This document shows, in pieces, positions 13,021 through 27,900 of a DNA stretch of 64,000 bases. The translations under genes were made by a program, and so were the position numbers. Location of the stretch: the NCBI GenBank assembly GCA_036897445.1, contig JAYMTL010000110.1:1-64000 (forward strand), written 5' to 3'. A model generated the notes under the pieces. That model was given only the letters and a program-made list of their open reading frames with translations. It was not told where the DNA came from and searched no databases. Every line of letters starts with the position of its first letter. Position 1 is the first letter of the stretch. This stretch comes from Pelargonium tetragonum (lineage: Eukaryota > Streptophyta > Magnoliopsida > Geraniales > Geraniaceae).

Positions 13021-16000
13021 AAAGGGAAATGTAGTCAGCTAATAAAGAGCTCCTCTTAGTTTCAAGATTGCCGGTAAAACTTGATTTTACAATTCTTTTA
13101 TTTAAGTGGATTTCAGGTTTTGTTGTTATAATATAGGCAGAACCCAGCCGTAAAGGAAAGATAAGAAGTTCTCAAATGGGGCTTCCTTTGTCATAATATT
13201 CCAGGGAGTGCAATTGTAGAGGAACAAGCCGAAAGGGAGAATTCATAATGGATTCGTTTTACTCAAAGGAGTCCCCGACCCGGTAGAATAAAAATTAGTA
13301 GTGTAGTTTAAGAATATGGGATACCCCCTTTGGAGTGCTAATAAACCTTCTTTTGTTGTTTCTCCGCTGACTTACTACTAATAAATAGTGAAACTCCCTA
13401 AAAAATTTTCTATTTAAGTGATTCCTAGTAAAAGGCTCGGTGAAACACCCCAGAAAATGTGAGAACAACGAATTAAATATCATTTAAGGTCTCTTTTAGT
13501 ATAAAAGAATAAAATCATTCCCTTTATCTATTACGAGTAATTTGACTTCACAAGAACAAAATCAAAAAATTCTAGGCTATAAGGGCCTTTAATTTATACC
13601 TCGATATACTGAATGCTGAACTAGCAATTTGGGTACCACTTATTAAAAACTTCTATAAAGAACTCTCTTTATAAAGTACCTAGGGCTTTCGGGTCTCTAG
13701 ATTTCCAATTATTACAGTGTTATTGTATCCAGGTAGAGCTCCTTCAGGATGTAAACTTTTAGGAGGGGTCCCGATGTTTCTTCGATCTTAGACCAGTTAT
13801 TCTAGCTTTGGGGAACTTACATATGCTTTACTGCCAAACCTTTCATTGGAGTTCCAATTACTTGACTATAAGAGACGTAGATACATCTACTGTTAATAAC
13901 GCGCCTTCATAGGATAATTGTAAATTAATGAAAAATCAAAAGGGTTGCCTACATAAAAATCCGGTTCTAATCAAGGGAATTTTCTATTTCTTTTTACCTG
14001 TATTACAGGAAGCGAATGCATATATAAATTCATTTTTTCTGAGCCAAGCTCTTGGATTGCTTAGTAAAGAAGGAAAGCCTTTCTTTGTTTTAGTTACCTT
14101 TGTATTCCTAATATCTAGTGTATATATACCCTTGCGAAACGCGGGCAGAATTTAGTCTATTACTTTTCTTAGTTTTATTTAATAGGGAATCCCATAGTTA
14201 AATAATTATTTAATAACTTCTATAAACTTTTAGGGGGTCGGGTCCCTTCTATAGCATTTCCTTGTAGTTGCATTTAGTAAGCTCTGTTTAAAGTCTCGGA
14301 AAACCTATTAAAAAGTAAATTTTAGTAGTCGTACAGAGTTTTTTAGGTATATAGCAAACACTTAAGCCTTTTCTAGACTAGAGGGGTCTTAGAATACAAG
14401 TTTCGTGGATTATAGGAGTCCCGTAGCAGTATCGTAAGATGTAAAACTGTCCAAGGGTTTTTAAAAAGCAGAATTCCCAGAGGTAGTGGCTTATCCAGTA
14501 AACAATTAAGGAAATTTTCTTCTTGCGCTTTAGTAAAAAAATCCGGTGCTACAGAAGACTGCCTAATCCATAGAAAGTTGCTACACGAAAGAAGTAGATA
14601 CAAATTAGTTTATCGACTCAAAAGGATATCTGATTAAAAAGGCTTACTTATACTTTAAAAAGCTTGATTTTTTGCTAAGAGCAGCTCTTGAGATTCCACA
14701 TACAATTTCGAAGTAGGCCCATGACTAGTATGACTCACTAAAATAGCATAAGCGCAAATTACGACTAGAAGAGGGTTAATTTTTAATAAATATATAAAAA
14801 GAAGGGTAAGGTCCCTTGTTTAGAATCTAAAAATCTTTGTAAGACAAGTTCAGATTAGGAACACTTTACTTTACCTGTATTAAAAGGGAATACCCCGTTT
14901 AACACCAAGTTGAAATTAAATTATTATGAAAGCCTTTCCTGTCCTGTATATTTGACGTTCTCCAGGTTTTAAATATGAAGTACCCTATGCTCGTGTATCT
15001 TGGAAAACTTATTCCTAAATATCCTTGTTTTGGCTTTTTCATAAACTTTCCCTACTTGTACGGATACTTTTTTTTTTCAAAAATGACTTTTTAATTTGAA
15101 GCTACTAGTGACTCTTGGAAGTCTAAGATATAATTATTTACAAAATTAGAACACAACCCAATTAGGGGATAAAAATCTTTATTGCCGAGGTAATAATATA
15201 GCAGCCCTTATATACTCAAGTCGCCTTTTCAAGTGTAAAGAAATTATCCTTTTAGTTAAAATTTGACTTTAAGATCTAGGATTGAAGTCAAATTCCAAAC
15301 TTTAGAAGAAAAACCGGAATAAATTTAGAACAAAGCTTTTGCCGTTCTGTCCCTCACACGGGGAGGCCTTCGTAGCTCTAGTGTATTTTACTTGATTACT
15401 ATTTGAGGAGTTACCCTAAAATGTGATGCCTGTTATACGTAGTATCTCTGAGTAAGATAAATATGAATGTTGTTAATTAAAAAAGTGTACAGAGCTTGTA
15501 GTTATAGTACTTCTCTTGATAGCCTGCGCCCAAGCATATCTTTGAAAACTCTTAATAAATTCCTGTTATTCTTCTCCAAGGCGGGCCAAAGCCCTTATCC
15601 TTGATATATAAGACCCCTCGGCAGACCTCCTCAAGCCCAGGATTCCCCAATAATTAGATAAAAGACTTTGTGTAACTCCTTTTACAACTCTTCTCAAAAT
15701 CTGGTGTTCAAATATACCCAAGAACTTAAAAGAAGTAGAGAATCCTTCATTTCGGGCAAAAGCGTGAGGGGATCCTTTTTAAAGGTTAAGAGGTTGCTTG
15801 TAATCCTATATAAAGTACAATTTATAAGATACTAAGACCTGTTTTATTACTTATTGATAGAAAGAAATTCTATGCTTGTATGCGATTCTCAAGGTAATTA
15901 GTAACTCTGGCTTTTACTTAAATCCGGGCTAAGAGTTCTTAATGCAGTAATCGCTTTATTAAGAGCCGCCTTCTAAGTTACCTAGTCTAAGGTCTGGCAT

Positions 16001-17259
16001 TGAAACAACTTATAGCTTGCAATTACTACCACAAGCTCCCCCTGTAATATAAAGTAGAGCTCACAAGGGCTTTATATTATTCTTTTTGCATCAAGAACAT
16101 GCTTTTATTTATATGGGTTCCCTGTTTTACATGAATAATACTAGCGGTGTATTTCCCGGAATTCTACTACTATATACGCTTTACAAATTCAAGATGGTAA
16201 AAACCCTATAGTTATAGGATAAACCGAACCGAAAACTTAGGTACTCCCTAGGCTGAGAAATGACTCCGAAATATATACATATTACCTAAATATTCCGCAA
16301 GAATTAAACTAAACTTTAGCTCAGAATCAGGGGCATTGCGTAAGAGTTCTAATATTCGCGATACTCTATACTCTTTAATTTAATTAAAAGCCTATAACTA
16401 TAAAGTATCCACACGGGCTTTTCAAGTAGGATAGGTATATCAGAGTTTTAGTTTGAGTAGGGGATCGATGCGAACTCTATTATGAGCAAGAAGCTATCTG
16501 CTTCCGAGTTTCTCTTTATGTATGAAATAAACCGCTTTCTTAAATTAAATAGTGAAATGTCGGAAGGTGTATTAGTAACAGAAGGCCACTGCACCCTTAG
16601 TAAACGCCACAAATTTTACCCAACTTCCTATTTCTGACAAAAACCTATTTAAAACAAAGATGTGTGAGTAGAAGCCCTGCAATAAATAAAAGCTGTTTTT
16701 AAACTACAAGTATACCTTTCAGAAAAGGGCCTCCCTAATCAACTTGACTGGTATTTTCAGCCCAATTCAATTTTTTAGTGAACTATAACAGGATGTTTAT
16801 TCAGAGACTCCAGTAGCTAATACCTACACTTTCCCTAAAGTTTAACTAGGGTCTCCTTTCTTTACATAGAGCTTTCCCACGGCAAGGGTTTTTTAAAAAC
16901 TCACTTTATGTTATAGTTCCCGGAATTCTTAAAAAGGAAATAAAAAGCAGTAGCTTAAAGTAAACCTTGGAACAAGAAACGCTTACTGGAGCTTTTTTCC
17001 TTACTTAATATTATTAGCTTATATACCCCCAATCTGAGTGTCAGCCTTCCTTATCCTAGAAACAAATTTCAGAGGGATCCCTTATTTTTTTAGTTTTTGT
17101 CAAAGGAACTCTATTCAGAAGGCAATCTAGCTTATAGGGTTTAGCTCCTAAGACCGGTAGTTTTTGACTAGAGAGGCCTAATAGAAAGCTTTTGAGAGCT
17201 GGGTATCGAGTATCCTAAAGCATTCCAACTCCTTATTAAGAATTTCTTAAAGGCTTGGC

Positions 17260-17275
17260 AAAAGGATCCCCTTTT
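17260..17275. repeat. AAAAGG/CCTTTT hairpin on a GGATCC core
   Basis: AAAAGG, loop ATCC, CCTTTT forms a six-pair hairpin. It illustrates the common layout of the dispersed GC motifs: an A run, G's, a short core, C's, then a T run. It is followed by T's and would look like a weak intrinsic terminator in bacteria, but no transcription unit precedes it. Confidence 0.4.
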
Positions 17276-20200
17276 TTAGGAGTACTCTGAGGCGGAAGAG
17301 CTTGACATTGTATTAGTATTAAACGCTCCTCAAGGTCCTCTGGATACCCAGTCAACAAAGACTCTTTTTAGTATAATTACATTAGATACCTCCTTCCTAT
17401 ATTTAGCTAGAACGAAATTAAGGGGAATCTTGCCCGAAGTATGACACCGCACTTGACCCAGTTTTTTGCTTTGTGGGTATAACTTTTCTCCAATACCTCA
17501 AAAGTGTGCCTTCTATAAGGGCCCAAAAATGTTTCTTTTTATTTCTAAACTAGATTTAGATATATCTTGATTTTTTTAAGATTAAGATACGAATCCCTTG
17601 TAGGGGACTCTCTCTGCGCGTAAGGGAAAGGTGTAGGTTGAAACTATATAACTATATGTAGAAAAGGATAACTCTGATAAAGGAATATTAAAGAGAAGCT
17701 TGCTAATAGGTAAGGGTTGCTGTTTAGAGTAAAGAAAAGCCTCTTGCTTAATACTTTACTAGATTTTTATTAAAGTTGTTCCGCTCGAATTTTAAGTTTG
17801 CCGAAGCTCTCAATACTTTGCAATAGGAAACCTCTGCAATTGTAGTATATACCCTTGGGGAAAGTGAATTTAAACTTAATCTAGTACCAATACTTAACTT
17901 AAACCAGAGTTTCGGGAAAAAGTCTATTAAAGTAAAGGGTCCTTACCTAAGCCAACGTTAAATAAAGCTATATAATCCAGAAACACATATCCGCCGTTAA
18001 AGCTACCACCTTTCGAAATATATAGGGGATCCAGGTTAACTTATAGAACTAAAAACCTATGTTCCGTCAAAGCTTATGCAGAGCCCTTAATTTTGCTGTT
18101 AGAAAGAGCTACTTAAGTCCCTTGGAGAACTCTCTCTGCGCTATACTAGCACTAAAGTTTCTTTTTTACCTTGGTTAGACTTTATGTTTAAAAGGAATTC
18201 GCCTCAACTAAGCGCTAAAAGGGTCCCGAGAAAACCCGGATTAATTCTTGTAAATTTTCAGCGGCCATAATAGAAAGATAAGAGACTATAATTTCGTCGT
18301 ACATTAAAGAGGTTGCTCCGCAGGCCATTTACCTAGTGCTGTAGTATTTGGAAGTAAATAACTGTTAACAGCTCTAAAGTTGAATAACTAGATTAGATAG
18401 ATTAGTGGAATTAGAGTCCCAAGAGTTGCCGCACCAAAATAAATAGGGAAATCCTAAAAATCTTGTTAATAAAGGTAAGTTTAATACAAGATTTTTATAT
18501 CTTTGTTCGTACTGTAAAAAACCCCTTTCATAAGGGGGGATTACTAACAGGCAATTGCTCTATCATTATCATTTTTATTTAAAACTCTGGCTTCTGCGAA
18601 CAGAAATTCGTACAACGGGGATTCCTAGTATCAGCTATACTCAAAAACAAAGCTTTACGGTAAAAGCTCAAACCTTAGTATTCTTTATTGCAGGTGAAAT
18701 AATTCTAAATTTCTATATCTTTTTTCATTCTATTTTTGTAAAGTTATAAATTCAACAGTGTCTGCCAGATATCTAACAGAGTTTCTTTTCTTTTTTCTTC
18801 TCTTTGCCTAAATTTATATGATATGCCCTATGTTATGTCCTCTGGTTCTTTTTTCTTTATACATTATCTCAAAAACTTTCTGGAGTCAATTAGAATCTAT
18901 TTAGTTTATTAGTTTAAAAGGGTATCCCACATGACTTGACCCTTTAACTTTGGTGTGGAATCTACCTTGTGGGTTAGTTCTTCTGGAATCTATTCACTAC
19001 ATTGCTGCCTTTTCTATGCTAAGGCATTTCTTGTCCCTTTTTGTGAATAAGTTAAAGGCTCTTCAAAAAATATAAGGAAATAAAAGAAACTTAACCCTTA
19101 TTGTATTGTAGATACCCGAGCCAGTAAAGGCAGTAAGAAACTTTTTGTCTATAGAGTAGAGTGATTTTTGCGGAAACCTTAGAAACAAAAGTAGCGTTCC
19201 TAGTATTATGAAATCTTATTGTATTTAGTCAAAGCTTATTCTATATTAATTAGTTCTAAAAAAGGATTCATGAATTTGTGTGTTGTACGAAAGCGAGCCA
19301 TTTAAGTGAGTCAATCAAAAGAGAGATACTGAATTCATAAATTATAGAGGGAAAGTCGAGCCCTATGAGGACCCATCTGCAGCCTATCTTTTAAGAAATT
19401 TCTTTGTCGAATATTTTATAAGGTACAAGGATCAAAAATTCGGCTTTCAGACCGGCAAAGCTAGTAAAAGCTGGTGAAGAAAAATAGCAGAAAACTCTAT
19501 AAAAATGAAGTACTTGTTCAGTTTTTAAGAAATAATACCGACTTCTTTTAAACTCTGAGGCATTTCTATTTGTCATCCAAATTTAGGGACAGTCTCCTTG
19601 AAATTATATACTTTTTTGGCTCTCATTAGCCTGCTAATTTGAGTTTTAGAGTAGAGGGACTCTGGTAAAAAAGGATAGTTTCATTTCCCTCAGGTTAAGG
19701 TTTAAATACTGTCCTAGTAATAACATAACTGTCGCCTTGCCTTACATTAGACTCTCTTTATTAGAAAAAGAGCCCGCTTGCCAAGAATTTCTGAGTGCTT
19801 CTTTGTTTAACCCTATAGGGGAAAGTATGGGACATATCAGAAAAGGCTTAATAAAGGTAGGTACAAAACTAAAGCTAAAATTTAAGTAAGATGACATTTT
19901 CAAGTCACTAGGAGACTTGCAGTTCAATTTGGTACAAAGGATTCCTTTTTCTGCGCGACCTTTTACTTCTATTTATTATCTAACTACAAAATGAAATTCA
20001 TTTAGATAGGAAGATTTAGGGCTCCTTATATAGGAGAAGAAGTGCATTATAATTATAGGGGCTGCTTAACAACGAGCTAAACGGCTATTAGTTTACAAGG
20101 ATGTACCAAAGGTTTAAATCAAGATCCTTGATAAGACTTCTAGCTCTTCCAGATAAAATAATGAAAAAATTCCCTTTTTTTGAATTGCATTTTTTTCTTT

Positions 20201-21895
20201 TCTGGAAGCATAGGTTAGTTTTTTTATCTGTATTTACCCTTACTTCCATCGTATATCAATTTCTAAACGAAGTTACGTATGATATTTTATGTAATAGTAA
20301 AGAAAACATTATAGTATTCGGCTATAATTAACCATTTCTTAAAAAGGAGCTTTGTGGATACCCCCGACTACAATAAAGAATATCCGGTTTTAGTATAGCA
20401 ATACCCTAGATTGATTTAAGTCTACTTGCATATCTTCTTTAGTATTACTTACAAGAAATTTTAGGGTTGATAAATTGGCTTCCCCTGGAGTAGGTTGAGT
20501 GTTATTTCAGGAATTTAGTTGGTATTCGGAAGTATAAGAGGATAGTAAATTAATAATTACGTTGCTATTTAATAAAGGGATACTAGGAATCCTGTTGATT
20601 AAACCTTTAATCTATTTCGTTTGATTATCCTCTCAAAAGTTGGGTAGAAGGCCGAAGAGAAAGAACCTAAAAACGTAACAACCTCAGGATTAAAGCAAAG
20701 AAAAAACAGAAAAGCCTTCGAAAAGGATAAGGTTTATTAGTTTGATAATGATTTTTGGGCATAATTTGTAATATGAGAGATGCAGTAATTCTAGTTTCTT
20801 TTTATTCGGCTGATGAATACTCTATATCTATAAAGGGGTTCCTTAAACAAACCTATAAACTTGCTTTTTACTCCTTTGGATCTAAAGGATATCATAAGGG
20901 GCGCCCCCCCTGCTTTACTTTAAGAAAGTTTAGGCAAGGTTTCAAAAAGAAAGTAGAGACTCGTTTAGTGTGTGTCCGTATTTTGGGAGAGTCATAAACA
21001 AGCAAAAAATTCTTTAGGAGTTCATAACAAGGGTACTTTTTCGTAACTTATATTGTTGGGGTTCAGGACTTGCTACGACTACTATATGCAACGCCCTGTA
21101 GGAAATTTGACTATCCAGTAGGAGTTTTTTATACGATTACGAGACCAGAACCCTCGTATTAGCTCATAGACTACAATTTTCGTGAATTTTTTAGCTATAA
21201 GATAATCTTATTATACAGTGGCAAGGTTTCTTTCTTTTATTTAGCCAGTAAGCCTATCTTGCTGCTAAATATTACCATACAAGGTTTTTCAGTACTTTGC
21301 ATGATAATTTCACTAAGCCTTCAATTTCGTAGGGAATGTGGAGTCCTTTTAAATCCCTGCTTTTAGCTTCGAGTCTTCTGCATCTCAAAAAAGATACTGG
21401 AATTTTACTAATAAAAGAAATCGGAATTGCACAAGTCCTATTGAACGGGATTTCCTTATTGCAATTAACCTCTTTATCGAGGGGATCTCTTAAGTCTCCC
21501 TTTGTGGACTAGCTCGGCAAGGGGGTGATCGAGATATTAAGAGACTTCCTATTTTATTTATATCTTTAGAACTCGCGTATTAGTTCTCCATTTCGTAAAA
21601 CTTGTATCTAATAACTAAATCTTTTATAACTCAAACCGGAATATACTAAGAATTACTGCTAGACCGTGCTAAATAAGAAAACCCCTATTTGCAATAAAAA
21701 CTGTACTGCATTCCTAGAAGCTTCTTTAATAGATTTAACGTCGGGACAATCAGAGGGACAATCCCCTTCAAAACATACGAAATTATTGAGATTAACATAA
21801 CATAATGTAGGCAGAATCAAGTAAGGCTCTATTGAGGTCAAGTCGGTCACAGAATTTACTTAAAGTAACTTCCATAACAGGTAATCCAGTGAATT

Positions 21896-21918
21896 TTATA
21901 TAATTATATATATAATAG
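21896..21918. repeat. AT-rich microsatellite-like tract
   Basis: A run made only of A and T with TA alternation (TATATATATA core). Similar short tracts lie at 28413-28440, 38131-38146 and 41969-41993. No other repeat structure surrounds them. Confidence 0.7.
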
Positions 21919-24900
21919 TATTTCAATTTTTAATTCTAGTATGGGGAATAAAAGGTATAATCATAATAAAAAAGCCAGTGTCATTTACACAAAGTACGGA
22001 AGTAATACTTTAAGCATTGTAGTTATACGAGAAAGTTGCTCCATCTTAATCAGTACAAGTAAACTTAGGGTTTCATAGTGAATTTCTTAGTATCTAACCT
22101 GTTATAGGGAGTATACACGGACTAACACTCTGACTTACGCTTTTGTTATTTTTCAGAAAGGAGGGGAGCAGGATTTCGAACTTTCCTTATAAAAGACTAA
22201 TTCTCGTATAATATTGTATATCATAAAGTATCTCAGAAGTTCCCTCTAAAAGTCAACCACTTTTCACGTTAAAACGGAATAAAGAATTAAAGAATTCCTG
22301 GAAACCGTAAGTTCAAATAGGGAGGCAATCTTTGACTATTTTTATTAAGATTTTGTTCTAATCTTTCGTGAATTTTAATCGCTTATATAGTTAGTTGGAA
22401 TGACTTCCTAGAAATCTGCCCTTCATTTATACTTACTCTTAGCTGTTTGGTAGGTGCCTTTGAACTTGAGGAGATGAAAGGTTACGTCATGAGTTATTCT
22501 TCTAAATGCACATAGGTTCTAATCAAAAGATCTTATCGCCGAGTATTATCTTATATAAACTGACCCCTCCAAATAGAATTATCCGGTCTCTCTTTCATTT
22601 TCTGGATCAAATATCGATATCGACCCTTTCCCACACGCCTACCCCCTAGAATAGACTCTTGGAAATACCTTCCCTGGGCCAAGGAACCCCTTTTAACTGT
22701 TCATTATCAAGATTTTACTAGGCCAAAAAAGACTCGCTATATAAGAACTTTATTCCAAATATCCGTGCAGAATATCTGTATCTGCTTTTGTTACAAAAAA
22801 TTCCTACATAGGGTATCCACAAAAGCAAAGCCTAACTATCTACCTAGAAAGGATGATTTTAGTAGTGGTAAAGAGGGAAAGATAGTGCTTAATAATAAAG
22901 ATTTTTGTTGTTTTTTCAGTAAAGAGTGAGACTTAAAAACTACTGTGGGGTTTACTACCAGATTTTATTCACGAAATATTTAGAAGATGTATTCTTTTAG
23001 TTTTAGGCAAGCCCCGAGTTTCAATTACTCCCTAAACAGTTTTTATATAAAATAGAGTAGGGCCGCAAGCAAAAAAGGGGAATCCTTATAGGGGCTACTA
23101 CGGCACTTTTCTTAGAATAAACTAAAAATTTCAGGGTAACAGGTTGAAGCTTTAATAAATTCATTCCAGGACCACTCCTGACAAAAAGCTTCCTTGTTAG
23201 TTTTTTAATTACTTTGCAAGTCCAGAGTACAAGTATTACAAATAAGAAAGAAGTTTTTTATAGAAATTGAATGAAGACCACCGATTCCTTTTATGAAAAT
23301 CTTATAATAATCAATATTTCCACTTCATTTTAGTATATACCGAGACCCATATCTGGTATCTGGAACAAAAAGGAGAGTTTGGGCCACTACTTTAGCCTAG
23401 GCCCTAGTTGAGAAAGGGGATTTGTAATACCTAATTGTTAAAAAGTCCAAGCCCGGGACTGTAGGGCAGTATACCTTATATGCTAGACAACAAATTTTCT
23501 TCAGTCTTTTTCACCTCTTATTACATTTATCTTACTTTTATTAAGCAGAGCTTGTATTTCAATTTTATTGGAATGTAAAAATTAGACTTAGCATCTTGTA
23601 TATCCTACACCTCTCGTCGATGACAGATAATTTTAAAAGACAAACGCCTCTTCACAAGTAAGCACAAGGATTGCACTTAAAAGAAGAAAGCAAGTAGCAG
23701 AACTAAAGGCTGGTAAATTTGACAGTTCCGGGGTAAAGGGTTGTGATATAGACTTAAAAAAATATCTTGTACTATACTCTATAAACACTCCTTGTTAAGG
23801 CGAGTCTATTATTTTAAGGTGTTCCCAAATTGATCCTGAAGCTTTAGAATTTATGGAAAACTAGGGCTTGTTGTAATTTTAGGGACAACCCTTTATACTA
23901 CATTTCACAGGTAACCTTCTGGTATTACTTAACTTCCTTTTTGTGCACCCAATATATAACAGATCCCGAGATCCTCCTTAACTTCTTAATTACAATGTAT
24001 AATACTGTATTCCAGAGGCCTATAACTGTTATGCCTCTTTTAGTGAGCGCTAACGCTATTTAGTAACTTATAAGGATTCCTTACTCATATATTTAAAACC
24101 AAAACCTATCAAGTGTCGCGTGTTTAACAAATTTGACTCGTCGAAATATTATCAATTCAGGTACTGGAAAATTTGAGTAACACTCAGAAGCGTGAAGCAA
24201 TCTAAGAAAAATTTTCTTTTTACGTTAGTTTTCCTATCATGTTGGATTAAGACTTTATATGTACAAAACACAGGAATACCCCCAACTACCTAGATATTAC
24301 ACTTTTCTATTTCTAAAAACTTCTGTGTATGAGGCTGTTCCTCTATAGTCGTAGTACTCTCGCAATCAATAATGAATTTTTTATACTTATGCAAGGCTCT
24401 TACTATAAGGTAACCCTTATTATTAAACAACTTTTCGAAGTGGATGACTAAAAGGGATAGAAATTCTTATTACTTAATTACTTAACTTACAGGGTTAATA
24501 GAGTCAAAATACAATAGGTTCAATAGTGTGTTTATAAAGCAACACTTTCTTTTTGTATAGTCCAACTACTCCTATATTAAATTAATCTTGTTAAACTCAT
24601 TCAAGTAAAAGTAAAACGCTATGGAAGTTTCTCCTATAATATCCATGTAATATAGAGTTGTTTATCCGTTTTACTGAATAAGATGCCTACTATTAAAAAA
24701 CTCTCTCATTTATCTCTTAGCAAAGGATTTTCTAAAAGCCAACTTAAGTTCCGCACCCCTATGATATACAAAGGGGGGTTTGACTTTTTGCCTAGGTAGC
24801 GGGTAGATCGTTTTATTCTTATACATGTATACGCCAGACTCAACCTTTACTCTTTAATAGGAGGTTCACAGTTATATGTTTGGGTGCCCTATAGAAAAGA

Positions 24901-27900
24901 ATCCAATTAAAAGCCAAAGTATGCAAACCCTTTTTACCTTAGAGTCTTCCGCTTTATGTCATCATCAGTATCCTCTGGATTTGGGTACTGCCTTACCGCA
25001 GCATTTCTTTATGACCAGCTAGAGCGTGAATCTATAGGCGAAATTGCTCTTTTATGAGAAATAAGGGCTCCTCGAATAATAAAAAAGACGAGGTTGGTAG
25101 TATTGGGAAGGCTTTACAGAGGAGGAAGTTTTGTTGCATGTTCAAATTCCACCTACGAGAAAAGGTTTAAACCCTATTTTGGGATGAGCTATAGTAACAA
25201 AATAGGTTCTACCATAAAGACAAGGCAAGCCCTTCCCTTTTTTCGATCAATCTACTATTCTGTATTAGTCTTAGTCAATTAGTAAATCTATCTTTTCGAT
25301 AAAACCCCCCGTTAGTGACTTAGTGCAAAGCATTCCACTTCTATGAAGATCACCGACTCCCTTTGCTCCAAGATTAGAAAACTCCTAGCTACTATAAGCT
25401 TCTAAATAGAAATACCCTAATGAACTTATTTTACTAGGGGATTGCATTAAAAACCCCTTTTATTCTAATTATACCTTTAAGTAAATAGTTTTACAAATGC
25501 TAAGGACAGCTAATCCAGATTAAAAGAGCAAATCTTTGGTGCCCCTTTTTTTGCATGTTTAGCTACCTTTTCAAGGCGTTTTTTCTACCTTTTAGATCAG
25601 TCAATATTTCCTATATCATTTTAATTCGCTATCCTTTTTCCGAAACTTACAAGTCAGGGATCCTTTAAGAATATCATACTTTAGAAACAGGCTTTCAAGA
25701 TAGGTTTGAAAATCTTAAGAAACGAGGGAAAACCTTGTATTTCAATCCAATTCTATCTTAGTTAGTAGAGCCTCTTTATTTACCTTGGTTAACTGATTAC
25801 TCAGAGGTATGGAGCAAATCGGGGAGCGTTAAGAAACTAGCTAAGTTGAAACTGGGTAATACACTAAAAACTCTCTAGAACGCTTTCTCACACTTTAAAA
25901 CTACAAAAGCAAAACCCCAAACTAACCAGACATATGTTCTTATTATAACATTTTATCCTTAAAAAGCATGAGTGTTGCCATATACCTGAGCTTGGATTAC
26001 CCTTAGGAGCCTTTAGATTCTAAATATATTCATTTCAGGTATCCCTTTTCAAAGGTAAATCTGCCGTGTAATCTAGAAAGACACTTAAAAGAAAAGTTGT
26101 GTATACAAGTAGACCGGGACTAAATAGCTATTCGAACCTGTGCAATCGAACTTCATTTACTGGTGCCGTACCAAAGAGAATGGGTAAACTTGGTTTGGGA
26201 TTCTGTGTTGGAAGTCTCTAAAGCTTTTTTTGGGAAATGCCAGTTTTAACGGAAGGACTTCTTTATAAGTAGGGCAAATAACCTTTATTAAAAGGAAAGA
26301 TTTATCGCGCAAGGTCCGATGTCACAAGTTTTAAAGTAATTCTCTTCAGTTTCGATCAATAAAGAATCTAAAAAAATAAGGCAGTACGTGTACTCTTCGA
26401 CTATTTGCAGTCGCCGGAAGGGACTCTTTGGTAGAGAAAAAGAGTAACTCTTTCCTCAGTCTAAAACTAAGGACCCTCCTGGAGTGGGTGGGATGTAAGT
26501 TACTCTGATTTCCTCAAAGCTCAGAGCATGGAAACGTTAGTTTTTATAAAAGTATCAACAAAAAACTAAGAAAGAATTTTCAGGAATTTCATCTAGATCC
26601 ATAAGGGAATCCTCAACAGAAAATATTAGAAAAAGGATTCTCACGGAAATCCCGGTTTTAACTACCTAATAAAGCCTGCTATAAAAAAAAGCAAAAGTGT
26701 AATATAACCAAAAACTAAGGGCTGCTTTCGAAACACCTTTTAGTAGACGCAACCCCTAGACCCCTTTTCTTAATCTAATATCCACCATAGGATTCCTATT
26801 TCTTTCTATATTTTATCACTGAAGAGCACAAAGATTCTTACAAGCCCCATTTCCCTACATACTTGACTTTGAAACCAAAATATTATAGCGTATTACAAAA
26901 ACAAAATATACTTAAAGGACTTTCTAACACTGCGAGGTAATTTCTTTTTAACAAAAACTTCTTTCTTAATGTCACCTGTTATCCCACGAAAGATTTAAAG
27001 ATTTTACTCATAGCTTACCCGGAAAATACCCCAAATATCGTGATAGAGTAAGAAGCACTCCTACCCAAGGACACCCTATATAATAAATAGGTAAAATTTT
27101 GACTTTATGCTCGAACTTTTATTCCTTAAGAAGAGATGTTGAGTTAGGGATTTCAAATCTATAGTCCAATATGAAGTTGGGTTACTGCTTTAGTTTCTAA
27201 GAGAGCATCAAAAAGAGAAGAAAGTGAGCTCTAGCAGGCATACCTATACACTAGTTATGCCATAGTAAAATAACGGGATCCAGTAACTTGTAGTAAAGAA
27301 AAACCCTATTTTGTAAATGTAACTCCACGTTTCGTAATTCAAATAGTTAGACTTTTTACTCTATGTCATCCTACAGCTCCAATCCCAGATCTAAGCGCCT
27401 TGTTAGTGCTAATTAGGTAAGGTAATCGAGAATCCTCGCATTTTTTATAAGGTTACCGTGGAGCTCCGCTTGTTTTTATTTTCCTTTAGTATTTTTATGG
27501 TACTTTTGCTTTATTATCTTCTATTTTCTATAAACAAAATAGAGTGGGGTCCTCTTTCTTTTTTTAACCAGGCTCTTAGAGGAATCTGCGCTTAAACGTA
27601 TCAGATAATTACCGAAGTGTTTATAGCCGATTTATAACATCATAAGAAGCTTTGTTTATGTCAAGTCATTTTTGTAGTACGAGTTTTTCCCCTATTTTCT
27701 TTCACAAAAAGGTTTCGTTTTTAAGTGGGTTTTCTAACCCTTTCGAGAAGGGGGTCTAATTATCAATCACTATAGCCTCAGCTTTTCTTTTTATTACTAA
27801 CCACGTCAATCTGTTGTATCTTAGTAACCTGTAACCTTTTAGACTACATACTTTAACGTCTAACCAATTCTTACAAGGAATCCCTTATTCGTTTGAAAGG

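Noticed and set aside
13928-14155. ATG-started frame of 75 codons with two hydrophobic stretches resembling a small membrane protein
   Set aside because: No Shine-Dalgarno-like site, promoter or conserved neighbour; composition explains the hydrophobicity.
17255-17280. Hairpin followed by T run as a bacterial intrinsic terminator
   Set aside because: No gene precedes it, and the same A-run/GC/T-run layout recurs throughout the window as a dispersed motif.
19768-19800. CTTGCCAAG word with GAGC upstream, suggesting tRNA-Gly(GCC)
   Set aside because: The flanking stem does not pair, no T arm follows, and a nine-base word of this composition is expected about 0.2 times by chance.
20755-20997. 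Plus-strand frame of 80 codons with a basic C-terminal part, first thought a ribosomal protein fragment
   Set aside because: It starts on TTG, has no motif matching any ribosomal protein I know, and no other ribosomal gene is nearby.
23952-23976. ATAACAGATCCCGAGATCC compared with the LSU GGATAACAGGCTGAT region
   Set aside because: Key bases GGCTG are missing and alignment needs several gaps.
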